Assembly: GCA_030388725.1 (NCBI GenBank)
Contig: CP128857.1
Span: 3,472,001-3,536,000, forward strand
Source: Prodigiosinella aquatilis
GTDB lineage: Bacteria; Pseudomonadota; Gammaproteobacteria; Enterobacterales; Enterobacteriaceae
Direction of reading: 5' to 3'
DNA length: 64,000 nt
The translations under genes and the position numbers were made by a program. Under the pieces are notes generated by a model. That model did no database searches. It was not told the DNA's origin and worked only from the letters and a program-made list of their open reading frames with translations. Shown here one piece after another: positions 36,502 through 45,593 of the stretch; the stretch's first letter is position 1; every line of letters begins with the position of its first letter.

Positions 36502-37213
36502 AGCTGCCGCCTCCCCATGTCAGATAACGTGGAGCCAGTTCCAGCAGGATACGTTGCGGATAATGGCGGTTCTCACGCCAGGTGGCTGAATTACGCCCGG
36601 CGTTGACAGTGGCGACCTGGCTGAACCAACGCTGACGATCCAGCCCGCGTTGTGCGGCCAGCTTCTGGTCGCGCTGTACCCAGCCCAATCCGCCGTTATA
36701 GCCGGACAACGCCATCGCCATCCGCTCGCAACTATCAGCAACATTGATGCGCTGCCATAGCCAGCGGTCATAGCTGGTCAGCGCCCGAATGGCCCATGCG
36801 GGGTTAAACGGCTGATTAGCTGCCAGATCAGGAATAGCATTGCTGATCCACTCAGAGGTTGACGGCATAAACTGCGCCAGACCGCGTGCGCCGACGGGCG
36901 ACACCGCTCGCGGGTTCCAGCCGGATTCCTGATGCAGTTGGGCAGCAAAGTCAGCAACCGGGGCATTCAGCCCCCAGTCGAGGCGGGCATTACGTATCAC
37001 GTCGTTGCGATATTGCTGTGCGGCAGCGGGCGGCTGCGCGGCATGAGCTTGGCTGAAAAAGCCCCCCCAGAACAGCAGTAACAGCAATACTCCAACTGAG
37101 ATCAGCGTAACCCGTACATCATGCCGAGCTGTCTTGCGCTTGCCGTGGTTATCCATCGCATATCCGCAAACTATCAGCAGAATGATTAATAAAATTCTTT
37201 GCGGCCAGCCCAT
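36491..37213 (-). CDS. Endolysin: lytic transglycosylase (SLT)
   Basis: 240 residues from ATG 37213. Two N-terminal hydrophobic segments (ILLIILLIVCGYAM; LISVGVLLLLLFWGGFF), then an SLT domain: LHQESGWNPRAVSPVGARGL with the catalytic Glu and the AQFMPSTSEW loop, and MALSGYNGGLG. The double anchor suggests a membrane-tethered or signal-arrest form. Starts 2 bp after the holin stop. Confidence 0.88.
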   Translation of the reverse strand: MGWPQRILLIILLIVCGYAMDNHGKRKTARHDVRVTLISVGVLLLLLFWGGFFSQAHAAQPPAAAQQYRNDVIRNARLDWGLNAPVADFAAQLHQESGWNPRAVSPVGARGLAQFMPSTSEWISNAIPDLAANQPFNPAWAIRALTSYDRWLWQRINVADSCERMAMALSGYNGGLGWVQRDQKLAAQRGLDRQRWFSQVATVNAGRNSATWRENRHYPQRILLELAPRYLTWGGGSCVD

Positions 37214-37215
37214 GA

Positions 37216-37563
37216 TTACAGCCCCATCGCAACAGCGAGGCACACAGCCGCCACAATGATCGCCCGGCGAATCAGCGCGGCGGCAAACACCATGTGATAG
37301 CCGGTTTTGACCGGATACAGGCCAACATCCATCAAAGATGGCTCATGCTTCAGGTACTGGCCCAATGCCGCTTTGGGAAATAGCGAGCGGTCAAGCCAGT
37401 AACCGAGCACAGCGGCCAGCGTAATCAGGGCGATTTTGTAGATAACGACGGGGAGCTGTTGCGGTGATACCAGTGCAATCACGGCCAGCAGCAGAACGGC
37501 AGTAATCTGCCAGCCGAACAGGCGTTCCAGACGTTTGATGCGGAATTTTTTAGTGAAGTTCAT
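37216..37563 (-). CDS. Holin-like membrane protein
   Basis: 115 residues from ATG 37563, with AAGGAG 8 bases upstream (better than the frame start at 37593). Three hydrophobic segments (ITAVLLLAVIALVS; IALITLAAVLGYWL; AIIVAAVCLAVAMG). Similar to 2/3-TM holins of prophages. First gene of the late lysis/head/tail operon. Confidence 0.75.
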   Translation of the reverse strand: MNFTKKFRIKRLERLFGWQITAVLLLAVIALVSPQQLPVVIYKIALITLAAVLGYWLDRSLFPKAALGQYLKHEPSLMDVGLYPVKTGYHMVFAAALIRRAIIVAAVCLAVAMGL

Positions 37564-37914
37564 AGCTGTCTCCTTGTGTAGTGGAGACAGCATGACGGAT
37601 TGTGTTACGTGGGGATTTTAAACAGCGTTAATAGCAACAAGAGGAAGGCAAACACCAGTATGGTGGAGAAAACCAGCTCCACGACGGGAGCAGGTCATTG
37701 TCGATTTTAGCGCGTTAGGGAGAAACATGAATCACAATATGCACGCATTGAGTTTTAAATTGGCGAACTGCCTTTCACCAACGGTTCATACGGGAATTCA
37801 CAAATTACTTAGTGAATGTCTTCAATATTCGGATGGGATTGCCGTATTTCAAATGCAATTACCTCCAATGCTTGCTGCCACTCTTCAGCGTCCGCTGACA
37901 CCTCCAGATAGCTG
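37564..37914. other. Head of late operon; converging with lysogeny operon
   Basis: 350 bases between the first late gene and the last lysogeny-operon gene. It should hold the late promoter (probably Mor-dependent) and the end of the lysogeny transcript. A small plus-strand ORF begins here (37727). Confidence 0.5.
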
Positions 37915-38080
37915 CTATTTCGCTGGGCATGTCCACTCAGTTGTATCATCCGGCTTGAATACAGCCAAACAGCCAGGGCGTGGTGACTTATTATCTGGCG
38001 TGGGTGGTAGGGTCACTGTTTTTTTCGGTTTAGGTGGTGCTTGTCTAATGCCTTTTGAACAACTCACTGCGCTTTCATAA
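37727..38080 (+). CDS. Possible small ORF in late-promoter region
   Basis: 117 residues; the ATG has AGGGAG 6 bases upstream. The first 60 residues (MNHNMHALSFKLANCL…) read like a real small helical protein, but the second half is antisense to the lipoprotein gene. The gene may have lost its native 3' end. No family recognised. Confidence 0.3.
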   Translation: MNHNMHALSFKLANCLSPTVHTGIHKLLSECLQYSDGIAVFQMQLPPMLAATLQRPLTPPDSCYFAGHVHSVVSSGLNTAKQPGRGDLLSGVGGRVTVFFGLGGACLMPFEQLTALS

Positions 38081-38862
38081 TATAAGTCATATTGACGCTT
38101 AATTTGTTTTAAGGCGGCGCTAATTTTTTGCGGTTCATTTGAGGATAAATCGTCAAGCGAGCTAACTTGCTCTGACCACCAACTCTGGGCATATGCACCC
38201 GTCATCCTACAGGAACCATAAGCCGGGAACATATCGCCTTCCATGACAAACTGCTTACCCTCATTTTCCAGCTGTCTGAATAATCGGCCGTAGTTAGGGA
38301 AATCATCAGGCTGCCAGTCTGTTTTCTGCTTAACTTCCTGCACTGTATCCCATACTTTTTTCAGATACGTTACGCCAATATCAATACGCTCTTTGTCATT
38401 TAACTTTGCGAAATCATACGGCTTATACGTTAATTGGTCGGCATAGAGATAGAACCAATAGTCGCTATCTAAACCCTGTACAACTCTGTTTAGAGCAACG
38501 GATTTACAAACATTTTTTGGCACCCTGATAGCCGTGCCTTCTTTATTGATTTCAATGAAGCAGTTATGCCCGGTGGCAACATATTCAGCAGGAATGGTGG
38601 CATTATCAGGAATGTGAAACTTGATGGTTAAAAACCGGTTACGCTCAACAGCCTTTTCCTGGAATTGTTCAGCGTATTTATCAAGACCGGGGAGTAACTG
38701 GCGGATAGCGGGTAACAATCGATTGATATCAGTATCATCGGTTGTTATTGAGAATGTGGGTGCTGGAGCCTTTTTCTGTTCGGTTTTGGTACTGTTTTCT
38801 TGTTCATCGCCGCATCCAGCCAGTATCAGTACCATAGGAATGGCAAATTTAAATTTGCGCAT
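37915..38862 (-). CDS. Prophage lipoprotein in the lysogeny operon
   Basis: 315 residues from the second Met. N-terminus MRKFKFAIPMVLILAGC is a type II signal with a lipobox and Cys; next residues GDEQ. The rest is a soluble domain of unknown type with several Cys and a Pro/Lys-rich end. Third gene after the repressor, same strand, so likely made in the lysogen. Surface exclusion or host alteration are possibilities (inference). Confidence 0.6.
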   Translation of the reverse strand: MRKFKFAIPMVLILAGCGDEQENSTKTEQKKAPAPTFSITTDDTDINRLLPAIRQLLPGLDKYAEQFQEKAVERNRFLTIKFHIPDNATIPAEYVATGHNCFIEINKEGTAIRVPKNVCKSVALNRVVQGLDSDYWFYLYADQLTYKPYDFAKLNDKERIDIGVTYLKKVWDTVQEVKQKTDWQPDDFPNYGRLFRQLENEGKQFVMEGDMFPAYGSCRMTGAYAQSWWSEQVSSLDDLSSNEPQKISAALKQIKRQYDLYYESAVSCSKGIRQAPPKPKKTVTLPPTPDNKSPRPGCLAVFKPDDTTEWTCPAK

Positions 38863-38882
38863 AGTCAATATCCTTATCTAAA

Positions 38883-39416
38883 TCATGAATTTCTACGGCG
38901 TAAAATCACGTCTATCGCATCAATAATTGATTGATTTTCATTGATGATTATTGATTCTATCTTTCTAATCTTATCCATTTTCTTAACAAAAAAAGATAAA
39001 AAAAACGCCCATCCAATCAAAACAAAAAAGACTTTATCACCCAGAATAAAGATTGGCGGTTCTTTATTGAGCAACAAATAGCCATTTAATAAAGCAGAAA
39101 AGAAGGCCGAAAGCATAAGAGCAAGGCTAATCATTGTCGGGCCATTAAGATAACAGCGACGCTTTGCATCATTCTTTTTCACAGTGAGGTTCTTGCGCAT
39201 TACGCGCAAAGTATGATCATCCATTTCATGGAGTTCAAGAGGACGCTGGGGAGCAGGATTGATGTTGACAACCGAACCAACGTGAATAGAACCAGGATTA
39301 CTCCCGCCTACAGTTATCGTTATTTGTCTTTCCTGTCCGTCATCAAAAGGCAATCCTTTCAAACTATCAGCAATCTGTGCACTGAGAGCTGAAAGCTCTT
39401 TTTCTCGGCTATCCAT
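38883..39416 (-). CDS. Membrane protein in the lysogeny operon
   Basis: 177 residues. Soluble N-terminus with a Gly-rich stretch (ITVGGSNPGSIHVGSVVNIN), then two membrane helices (LALMLSAFFSALLNGYLLL; FFVLIGWAFFLSFFV) and a basic C-terminus. 15 bp after the repressor stop. Not recognised; position suggests a lysogenic conversion or exclusion role. Confidence 0.6.
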   Translation of the reverse strand: MDSREKELSALSAQIADSLKGLPFDDGQERQITITVGGSNPGSIHVGSVVNINPAPQRPLELHEMDDHTLRVMRKNLTVKKNDAKRRCYLNGPTMISLALMLSAFFSALLNGYLLLNKEPPIFILGDKVFFVLIGWAFFLSFFVKKMDKIRKIESIIINENQSIIDAIDVILRRRNS

Positions 39417-39431
39417 TTTTTCCCTTCGATA

Positions 39432-39842
39432 TTAATTGTTAACCACCAGTTTTAGAATGCTGTCAATTTTCACGTCATCAACCGAGCGTTCTTTTATTAA
39501 AAAATTATAGATTCTGGACGATTGCAAAATGAGTTCGTCAGATGTCCAACGCCGTCCAGCAGATTTTGCAATCAAATCTAATTTTTGGACAATTTTTATT
39601 AGCAACTCTGTATCTATATCCGCGCCATGAGCTGATTTCGTTTCTTGATGCTGACCAGTAATAACATAGGCAACATCCAATCCTTTTTGAGACCAACGAT
39701 GCATTGCATCAATGCCTGGCGATGATTCGTCTTGCTCCCAGCGAATCTGTGTCTTGCGTGATGCACCTGCGAGTTCCGCAAACTCCGCCTGACTAAACCC
39801 TAAGCGCTCACGCTCACCTTTTAGTCGTTTCCCTTGTGACAT
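39432..39842 (-). CDS. Prophage repressor (HTH)
   Basis: 136 residues with an N-terminal HTH_3 domain (RLKGERERLGFSQAEFAELAGASRKTQIRWEQ). C-terminal part carries a helical oligomerisation region. Divergent from the Ner-like gene, with two copies of a 13-bp repeat between them, one covering its own start codon. First gene of the lysogeny operon. No LexA-type peptidase domain. Confidence 0.85.
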   Translation of the reverse strand: MSQGKRLKGERERLGFSQAEFAELAGASRKTQIRWEQDESSPGIDAMHRWSQKGLDVAYVITGQHQETKSAHGADIDTELLIKIVQKLDLIAKSAGRRWTSDELILQSSRIYNFLIKERSVDDVKIDSILKLVVNN

Positions 39843-39878
39843 TTTTGTCCCTCCATAGCTTTACATGTGACATTTTTG
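39835..39878. promoter_or_regulatory. Candidate repressor operators (13-bp direct repeats)
   Basis: TGTGACATTTTTG occurs at 39835-39847 and 39866-39878, 31 bases apart (three helical turns). The first covers the repressor start codon, so binding would autoregulate; the second faces the early promoter. Confidence 0.65.
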
Positions 39879-39946
39879 GGACTAATATTAATCATAAATC
39901 AATCAATCATCATTCAATAATCATTGACCACTTAGGAGGCCAGACC

Positions 39947-40132
39947 ATGCAAAAGACTCCAGACCAGGTTAAGCAGCAACTGCATCAGCGCGGTGTCACG
40001 GTCACACAGTGGGCGGCGCAAAACGGTTATCCACGGCAAGCCGTCTATCGCGTACTGAATGGCTTTGTAAAAGCCAAGTACGGCAAGTCCCATGAGATTG
40101 CTGTAGCGCTCGGTCTAAAGCCTGCTGCCTGA
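39947..40132 (+). CDS. Ner-like DNA-binding protein
   Basis: 61 residues from ATG 39947, with AGGAGG 8 bases upstream; the longer frame from 39836 crosses the operators. HTH: KQQLHQRGVTVTQWAAQNGY and AVYRVLNGFVKAKYGKSHEI. First early gene, in the place of Mu ner, which shuts down the lysogenic and early promoters. Confidence 0.8.
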   Translation: MQKTPDQVKQQLHQRGVTVTQWAAQNGYPRQAVYRVLNGFVKAKYGKSHEIAVALGLKPAA

Positions 40133-40177
40133 CCAACCTTTCATTATAGGAAACAGATTATCACATATTCGAAAACG

Positions 40178-40420
40178 GTGAACAGCATGAAACCAAGCAC
40201 ATTGCGAGCCGGTCAGCGCGTGTTAATTACTCCGCTAACACCATCAGGTAACACGCTGAACGGGACGTTTATCCGCCGTGTTAAACGACAACCGGGCCAC
40301 CCGGCACACAGCATTATCCGTGTTGACGAATTCGTAGGATTAAGAGGGACCGACGACCTGGGCGATACGCCGTATTCCGACTATGACGCCGCACGTCGAT
40401 TTTTGATTCTGGAGGCATAA
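40178..40420 (+). CDS. Early phage protein, unknown
   Basis: 80 residues (77 if from the second Met). Beta-rich, with LRAGQRVLITPLTP and TFIRRVKRQPGHPAHSIIRV suggesting a small SH3-like fold. Two bases before the next gene. No family recognised. Confidence 0.65.
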   Translation: MNSMKPSTLRAGQRVLITPLTPSGNTLNGTFIRRVKRQPGHPAHSIIRVDEFVGLRGTDDLGDTPYSDYDAARRFLILEA

Positions 40421-40422
40421 CC

Positions 40423-40728
40423 ATGAGCAAACTGAACGTTTCCAGCGCTGGCACCCGCATTCTCAAGGTGTTTAAAGCCCTGAAAGGACATACGTTAACA
40501 GGGCTGTCAAACAGCGAGTTAGCCGCTGCGTTAGACGACTCGCCAGCCAACATTAACCGTGCACTGAATACGCTGATCGAGGAAGGATTAGCGCAAAAAC
40601 TGGACAACGGACGTTTTGCCCTCTCCATGCAGACACTGCAAATAGCCCACGCGCACGCGAATGAAATCGCCCGGGCGCAGGACAGAATCAATGAAATGAG
40701 TCAACGACTCATTGCTGGCAGCCGCTAA
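40423..40728 (+). CDS. IclR-type winged-helix regulator (early)
   Basis: 101 residues: RILKVFKALKGHTLTGLSNS, ELAAALDDSPANINRALNTL, then a wing and a C-terminal helix. Small HTH found in the early region of Mu-like phages. Confidence 0.75.
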   Translation: MSKLNVSSAGTRILKVFKALKGHTLTGLSNSELAAALDDSPANINRALNTLIEEGLAQKLDNGRFALSMQTLQIAHAHANEIARAQDRINEMSQRLIAGSR

Positions 40729-40743
40729 TAAGGATCAAGAACG

Positions 40744-41670
40744 ATGGCACGCACAAAACAAGAACCGTCTCAATTAGTGGAGGACGCTCCGTTATCGGGC
40801 GAACTAAATGTAAAACTGAATGCAATGACCGAGCACCGTATGCAGGTTATGCAGCAATTTGGTGATGGCCTGCCGTATGAACGTGATCGCATCGTTCACG
40901 AAGCGCGTTTTTATATGGCGCAATCAGCCGAGGCCATGCTGGAAGCAGGTAAACGTCTGGTTATTCTCAAAGAAAATGAACCACATGGTGATTTTACAGA
41001 GATTGTAGAAAGCCAGCTAGGATTGGCACAGCGCACAGCACGTATGATGATGCAGGCTGCTCTCAAATACTTATCCCCAGCACTAGAGCCAAAACGGCAA
41101 GCGCTTGCCGTTTTAGGTAAAACAAAATTATTCGAGCTAATGACAGAGGATGATGATGAACTCGCTGCATTAGCTGATGGCGGCACTATAGCGGGTGCAA
41201 CACTCGACGATATCGACCGTATGACCAGCCGGGAACTGAAAGCCGCTCTGCGCGAAACCCGTGAAACCAACGCTGCACAGCAGCGCGTGCTGGCCGATAA
41301 AAACGAAAAAATTGACACACTTTCAACAAAGCTGGAAAAGAAATCCCGTCTCCAGCCACCCAAGCCTGACGAGGAAGTCAAGCGCTTGCGTACCGAGGTT
41401 GCAGGCGTTGCTACCGATGCCGAATCGGCGATTACCGTTCGCCTTTCCAATGCATTTGAAACGCTGGTCGCCTATTGCGCTGAAAACTTCATTGATGTCC
41501 CCAAAGACTTTATGGCGGGGCTGCTCTGCGAGCTGGAAACGCAGGTGCGCTCTCTGCGTGCAACGTTTGACCTTCCCGATTCGCCCACAGGAACTGACAG
41601 ACCTGCCTTTCTGGATGAACCCGAGCCGCAGATACAAAAACCGGACTGGATGGATAGCGAGGACGCATAA
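40744..41670 (+). CDS. DUF3102-like early protein
   Basis: 308 residues: HEARFYMAQSAEAMLEAGKR, FTEIVESQLGLAQRTARMMM (DUF3102-type region), then a coiled coil (RETRETNAAQQRVLADKNEK) and an acidic end. Seen before the transposase gene in BcepMu-like phages; function unknown. Its stop overlaps the start of the transposase (TAAATG). Confidence 0.75.
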   Translation: MARTKQEPSQLVEDAPLSGELNVKLNAMTEHRMQVMQQFGDGLPYERDRIVHEARFYMAQSAEAMLEAGKRLVILKENEPHGDFTEIVESQLGLAQRTARMMMQAALKYLSPALEPKRQALAVLGKTKLFELMTEDDDELAALADGGTIAGATLDDIDRMTSRELKAALRETRETNAAQQRVLADKNEKIDTLSTKLEKKSRLQPPKPDEEVKRLRTEVAGVATDAESAITVRLSNAFETLVAYCAENFIDVPKDFMAGLLCELETQVRSLRATFDLPDSPTGTDRPAFLDEPEPQIQKPDWMDSEDA

Positions 41671-43437
41671 ATGAGTGCTGCCATGACCGAAAAACTGGTG
41701 GCCATTGCCCGCGCCGCCCGCGAGGCGGGGCACGGTGGACGTGGCGCTATTTATGACTCTGCCTGTGTGGAACTGGGCATGTCCCGCGCCACGCTGTTAC
41801 GCAAGCTGAAGGAGGTCACAGTGACGGATAAACGCAAAAAGCGCACTGATGCAGGGCAAAGCACGCTGACGCGTGACGATGCCGCCGTGATATCCGCCAC
41901 ACTGATGGAAGCCACCCGTAAGAACGGCAAGCGGCTGTATTCCATCGCGGATGCCGTTGAAGCTCTGCGGGCCAACGGCATGATTACGGCAGGCCGCCTG
42001 GATGAATCCACCGGTGAGTTTATCCCGTTATCTGAAACTGCTATCAGCCGCGCTCTGCGCGGCTATGGATTGCACCCTGACCAGTTAAGCCAACCCGCCC
42101 CGGTCACTGAGCTGGCCAGCCGCCACCCCAATCATGTGTGGCAAATCGACGCGTCGCTCTGCACGTTGTACTACCTCAGCAACGGCCATAACGGCTTGCA
42201 AGTGATGGACAGCGCCAAATTTTACAAAAACAAGCCGGGTAATGTGGCTCGTATCGCCAGTGATCGGGTATGGAGTTATGAAATCACCGACCATACGTCT
42301 GGCTGGATCTATGTCGAGTATGTGATGGGTGCAGAATCCGGCGAGAACCTGTGTTCTGTGCTGATTAACGCCATGCAAGAGCGCAGCGGTGCCGATGTGC
42401 TGCATGGCGTGCCGAAAATCCTCTACCTCGACCCCGGATCGGCCAACACCGCAGGTATGACAAAGAACCTGTGCCGTGCGCTGGGCATTGATTTGATGGC
42501 GCACAAGGCCCACGCAGCCCGTTCGACAGGCAGTGTTGAAAAGGCCAGGGATATTATCGAGAGGAAGTTAGAGCCGGGGTTGAAGTTCCAGCCCATATTT
42601 AGCCTTGACGAGCTGAATACCCTGGCAAAGAACTGGCGGGGGCATTTTAACGCCACAGCAAAACACAGCCGCCACGGTAAAACCCGCACCGACGTCTGGC
42701 TGAAAATCACCGCAGAGCAACTGGTAAAAGCGCCATCCGTCGAAGTCTGCCGCGAGCTTGCCGTGGCGACACCGGAGGAACGCAAAGTCACGCCGAAGCT
42801 GCGCGTGTCGTTCAGGGGCATTGAATACGATGTGTCTACCGTACCCGGCGTAATGATCGGTGAAAAAATGCTGATCACACGCAACCCCTGGCGCACTGAC
42901 GCTGCACAAGTCGTGCTGACTGGTGAAGATGGTCGCGAGACGTTTTTCCTGGTTGATGAGGTCACCAAGAACGAATTCGGTTTCGCTGATTCTGCTGCCG
43001 TTATTGGCGAACGCTACAAAGCCCAGGCTGACACGCCCGCCCAGACCGCAGCCAGGGCGCTGGAACAGTTGGTGACAGGTACAGATAACGCCACCGACGC
43101 GGTAGCAGCACGCAAGGCGAAGGCGCTGCCGTTCGGTGGAAAACTTGACCCGTATAAACACATCGACGACGCCACGCTGCCAACATTTATGCCGCGTCGC
43201 GGTCAGGCATCAGAGGTACGCGGGCCGCGTATTGAGCAACGCCCGCTTACCCACGTTGAAGCGGCTAAAGCCCTGCGCGAGAAGTTCTCTGCCAGCGGCC
43301 ATAACTGGACGCCGGAACACTACCGCCAGTTGGTGGCGCAGTACCCGGACGGCGTACCTGAAGACCTGTTGGATGATGTAGCAAAGTCACTGATGGCTCC
43401 GGTTTCCAACGTTATCAACATCGTCAACGGCAATTAA
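41671..43437 (+). CDS. MuA-like phage transposase
   Basis: 588 residues. N-terminal HTH (YDSACVELGMSRATLLRKLK), then an rve-type DDE domain: D160 (WQIDAS), D254 (YLDPGSANT), E290 (STGSVEKARD). A C-terminal Mu-type beta-barrel region (VSFRGIEYDVSTVPGVMIG) follows. It cuts and joins phage ends at the paired repeats seen at both termini. Appears intact. Confidence 0.95.
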   Translation: MSAAMTEKLVAIARAAREAGHGGRGAIYDSACVELGMSRATLLRKLKEVTVTDKRKKRTDAGQSTLTRDDAAVISATLMEATRKNGKRLYSIADAVEALRANGMITAGRLDESTGEFIPLSETAISRALRGYGLHPDQLSQPAPVTELASRHPNHVWQIDASLCTLYYLSNGHNGLQVMDSAKFYKNKPGNVARIASDRVWSYEITDHTSGWIYVEYVMGAESGENLCSVLINAMQERSGADVLHGVPKILYLDPGSANTAGMTKNLCRALGIDLMAHKAHAARSTGSVEKARDIIERKLEPGLKFQPIFSLDELNTLAKNWRGHFNATAKHSRHGKTRTDVWLKITAEQLVKAPSVEVCRELAVATPEERKVTPKLRVSFRGIEYDVSTVPGVMIGEKMLITRNPWRTDAAQVVLTGEDGRETFFLVDEVTKNEFGFADSAAVIGERYKAQADTPAQTAARALEQLVTGTDNATDAVAARKAKALPFGGKLDPYKHIDDATLPTFMPRRGQASEVRGPRIEQRPLTHVEAAKALREKFSASGHNWTPEHYRQLVAQYPDGVPEDLLDDVAKSLMAPVSNVINIVNGN

Positions 43438-43447
43438 AAGAAAGGGG

Positions 43448-44608
43448 GTGAGCATGTTGGTACTGAAAGGACAGTTAAAACAGGCGCAGCTGTCACAGGC
43501 CGTTGTCGCCAGAAGCATCGCTGTGTCAGAGGCCACACTGGCACAGATTGTTAATCACAATACGTGGCCACGCACCAACGCCGGGGAAGTTCGTCAGAGA
43601 TTAACAAGATTTCTGGCAGCAAAAGGGATTGATACAGATAAGAGTTTTGACGCAGTGCAGGATGCTGACACACCCCGCACTGCTGATACCACAGATACAA
43701 CGGAGGAGAATATGTTACTCAAAAAACAGGTGCTGTTTCCAGCGACAAAAAAGGCATTCGGGCTGTTCCGTGACCCGTTCGCTGACGACGCCATGCAAGG
43801 TGCAGACGATGTGTTTACAATGCCAGATATCCGTTATGTGCGCGAAGCGCTGTACCAGACCGCCCGCCACGGTGGATTTATGGCGGTTATTGGTGAGTCT
43901 GGCGCAGGCAAATCGACACTGCGCCGTGACCTTATCGAACGAATCAACCGCGAGAATGCGCCTGTGATTGTCATTGAGCCGTACATTATTGCGATGGAGG
44001 ACAACGACGTTAAAGGGAAGACTTTGAAAGCCACCGCCATTGCAGAAGCGATTATCAACACCATCGCCCCGCTGGAGGGCGTCAAACGCTCGCAAGACGC
44101 ACGTTACCGTCAACTGCATCGTGTACTGAAAGAGAGCTGTGCAGCGGGTTACAACCACGTTCTGGTGATTGAGGAAGCCCACAGCCTGCCCATCCCGACA
44201 TTGAAGCACCTCAAGCGTTTTTTTGAGCTGGAAAGCGGGTTTAAGAAGCTGTTATCCATCGTGTTGATTGGACAGCCGGAACTGGCTACTAAGCTCTCTG
44301 AACGCAATATGGAGGTGCGGGAAGTTGTCCAGCGTTGTGAGGTTGTAGAATTGTTGCCACTGGATAACAGCCTGGAGGCATTCCTGACATTCAAACTGGA
44401 GCGTACCGGGAAGAAGCTGGCTGACGTTATGGACGCCAGCGCGGTGGACGCCATTCGCGCCCGTCTCAGTAATCAGGTTGGTGGTCGGAAAGGCGTCGTC
44501 AGCCTGTTGTATCCGCTGGCTGTCAGCAATCTGGTGATTGCCGCCATGAATCTGGCCGCTGAAATCGGTGTGCCGATGGTGAACGCCGATGTGGTTAAGG
44601 GGGTTTAA
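43448..44608 (+). CDS. ExeA/MuB-like transposition ATPase
   Basis: 386 residues (GTG 43448 or ATG 43454; AAAGGGGG precedes). N-terminal HTH (QAVVARSIAVSEATLAQIV) as in MuB, then an AAA domain: Walker A GESGAGKST (149-157), Walker B LVIEEAHSLP, sensor LIGQPEL. The ATPase resembles the ExeA type found in BcepMu-like phages. Presents target DNA to the transposase. Confidence 0.92.
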   Translation: MSMLVLKGQLKQAQLSQAVVARSIAVSEATLAQIVNHNTWPRTNAGEVRQRLTRFLAAKGIDTDKSFDAVQDADTPRTADTTDTTEENMLLKKQVLFPATKKAFGLFRDPFADDAMQGADDVFTMPDIRYVREALYQTARHGGFMAVIGESGAGKSTLRRDLIERINRENAPVIVIEPYIIAMEDNDVKGKTLKATAIAEAIINTIAPLEGVKRSQDARYRQLHRVLKESCAAGYNHVLVIEEAHSLPIPTLKHLKRFFELESGFKKLLSIVLIGQPELATKLSERNMEVREVVQRCEVVELLPLDNSLEAFLTFKLERTGKKLADVMDASAVDAIRARLSNQVGGRKGVVSLLYPLAVSNLVIAAMNLAAEIGVPMVNADVVKGV

Positions 44609-44610
44609 CA

Positions 44611-44880
44611 ATGAAATCTATCCCGAATATTACCCAGCAGTTAGCCGACCTACAGTTGGCGATGGTATCACTGCAAGCCATGAACGCTACCGTTCAGAGT
44701 GTCATGATGTGCGGCAAACAGCCAGTTATCCGCATTGCCAGAAATGGCCACTGCGCAAAATTAATTGAAAGCGGTAAAGCCAGTTATACCCATGTGGGAT
44801 GTGGACGTACCGGACTTTTTCGTCAGGGAGTATTTGAACAATATGGTTGCCGCATTATCTGGTCAGAATCATTACATTGA
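44611..44880 (+). CDS. Early phage protein, unknown (89 aa)
   Basis: Starts 2 bp after the MuB-like stop. N-terminal helix (QQLADLQLAMVSLQAMNATV), then a Cys-containing beta part (ARNGHCAKLI; HVGCGRTG). No family recognised. Confidence 0.65.
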   Translation: MKSIPNITQQLADLQLAMVSLQAMNATVQSVMMCGKQPVIRIARNGHCAKLIESGKASYTHVGCGRTGLFRQGVFEQYGCRIIWSESLH

Positions 44881-44891
44881 GGAGTAGACAA

Positions 44892-45503
44892 ATGACCGCC
44901 ATTAATAAAGAAGAATATATGACTGATCGCAAAGGTCGATTAGTCCCAATTAATCAGGTTTCAGACTATGACCTGGCAATGGATACGTTTGTAAAAGAAC
45001 AGGTCGCCGCTGCAAAAGTCAAAAGCACTGAACTGCGTGATTTCAAGAACCGGGCTTTCAACGAATGTTATGCCTGGTTGGATCTGGTTGCCGAGAAATA
45101 TGGCCGAACTCGCGGAGGAGCGAAAGGCAATGTCACATTCAGCAGTTATGACGGGAGCCTGCAAATCCGCATTGCCGTGCAAGATTCACTGACGTTCGGG
45201 CCTGAGTTACAGATAGCGAAAGACCTGATCGATGAATGCGTTACCGAATGGTCGCAGGATGCCAATGACAACTTGCGGGCATTAATTACTGATGCGTTCT
45301 CTGTTGATAAAGAAGGGCAGTTGAACACCGGTCGTATTTTATCGTTACGCCGTATCAAAATTGCAGATGAACGCTGGCTGAAAGCCATGGAGGCGATTTC
45401 TGAGTCATTACAGGTTGCCGTATCGAAAACGTATATTAATTTTCGGGAAAAAGACGACGCAGGAAAATTAATTAATATCCCACTGGATATCGCTGCCATT
45501 TAA
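44892..45503 (+). CDS. DUF3164 early phage protein
   Basis: 203 residues from ATG 44892 with GAGGAG upstream. Motifs YMTDRKGRLVPINQV, FNECYAWLDLVAEKYG, NVTFSSYDGSLQIRIAVQD, ERWLKAMEAISESL. Conserved in the early regions of many Mu-like phages; function unknown. Confidence 0.85.
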   Translation: MTAINKEEYMTDRKGRLVPINQVSDYDLAMDTFVKEQVAAAKVKSTELRDFKNRAFNECYAWLDLVAEKYGRTRGGAKGNVTFSSYDGSLQIRIAVQDSLTFGPELQIAKDLIDECVTEWSQDANDNLRALITDAFSVDKEGQLNTGRILSLRRIKIADERWLKAMEAISESLQVAVSKTYINFREKDDAGKLINIPLDIAAI

Positions 45504-45593
45504 TTATTTAAACATGATTTTTCTTTTATTTCGGCGTCAGCGCCAGGGAATTCTGCGCACCTAATTCAGCATAACCACTATTTTGGAGATCAC

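Noticed and set aside
41751..43186. Several minus-strand frames across the MuA-like gene
   Set aside because: Long antisense open frames expected from GC-rich codon use; no recognisable protein.
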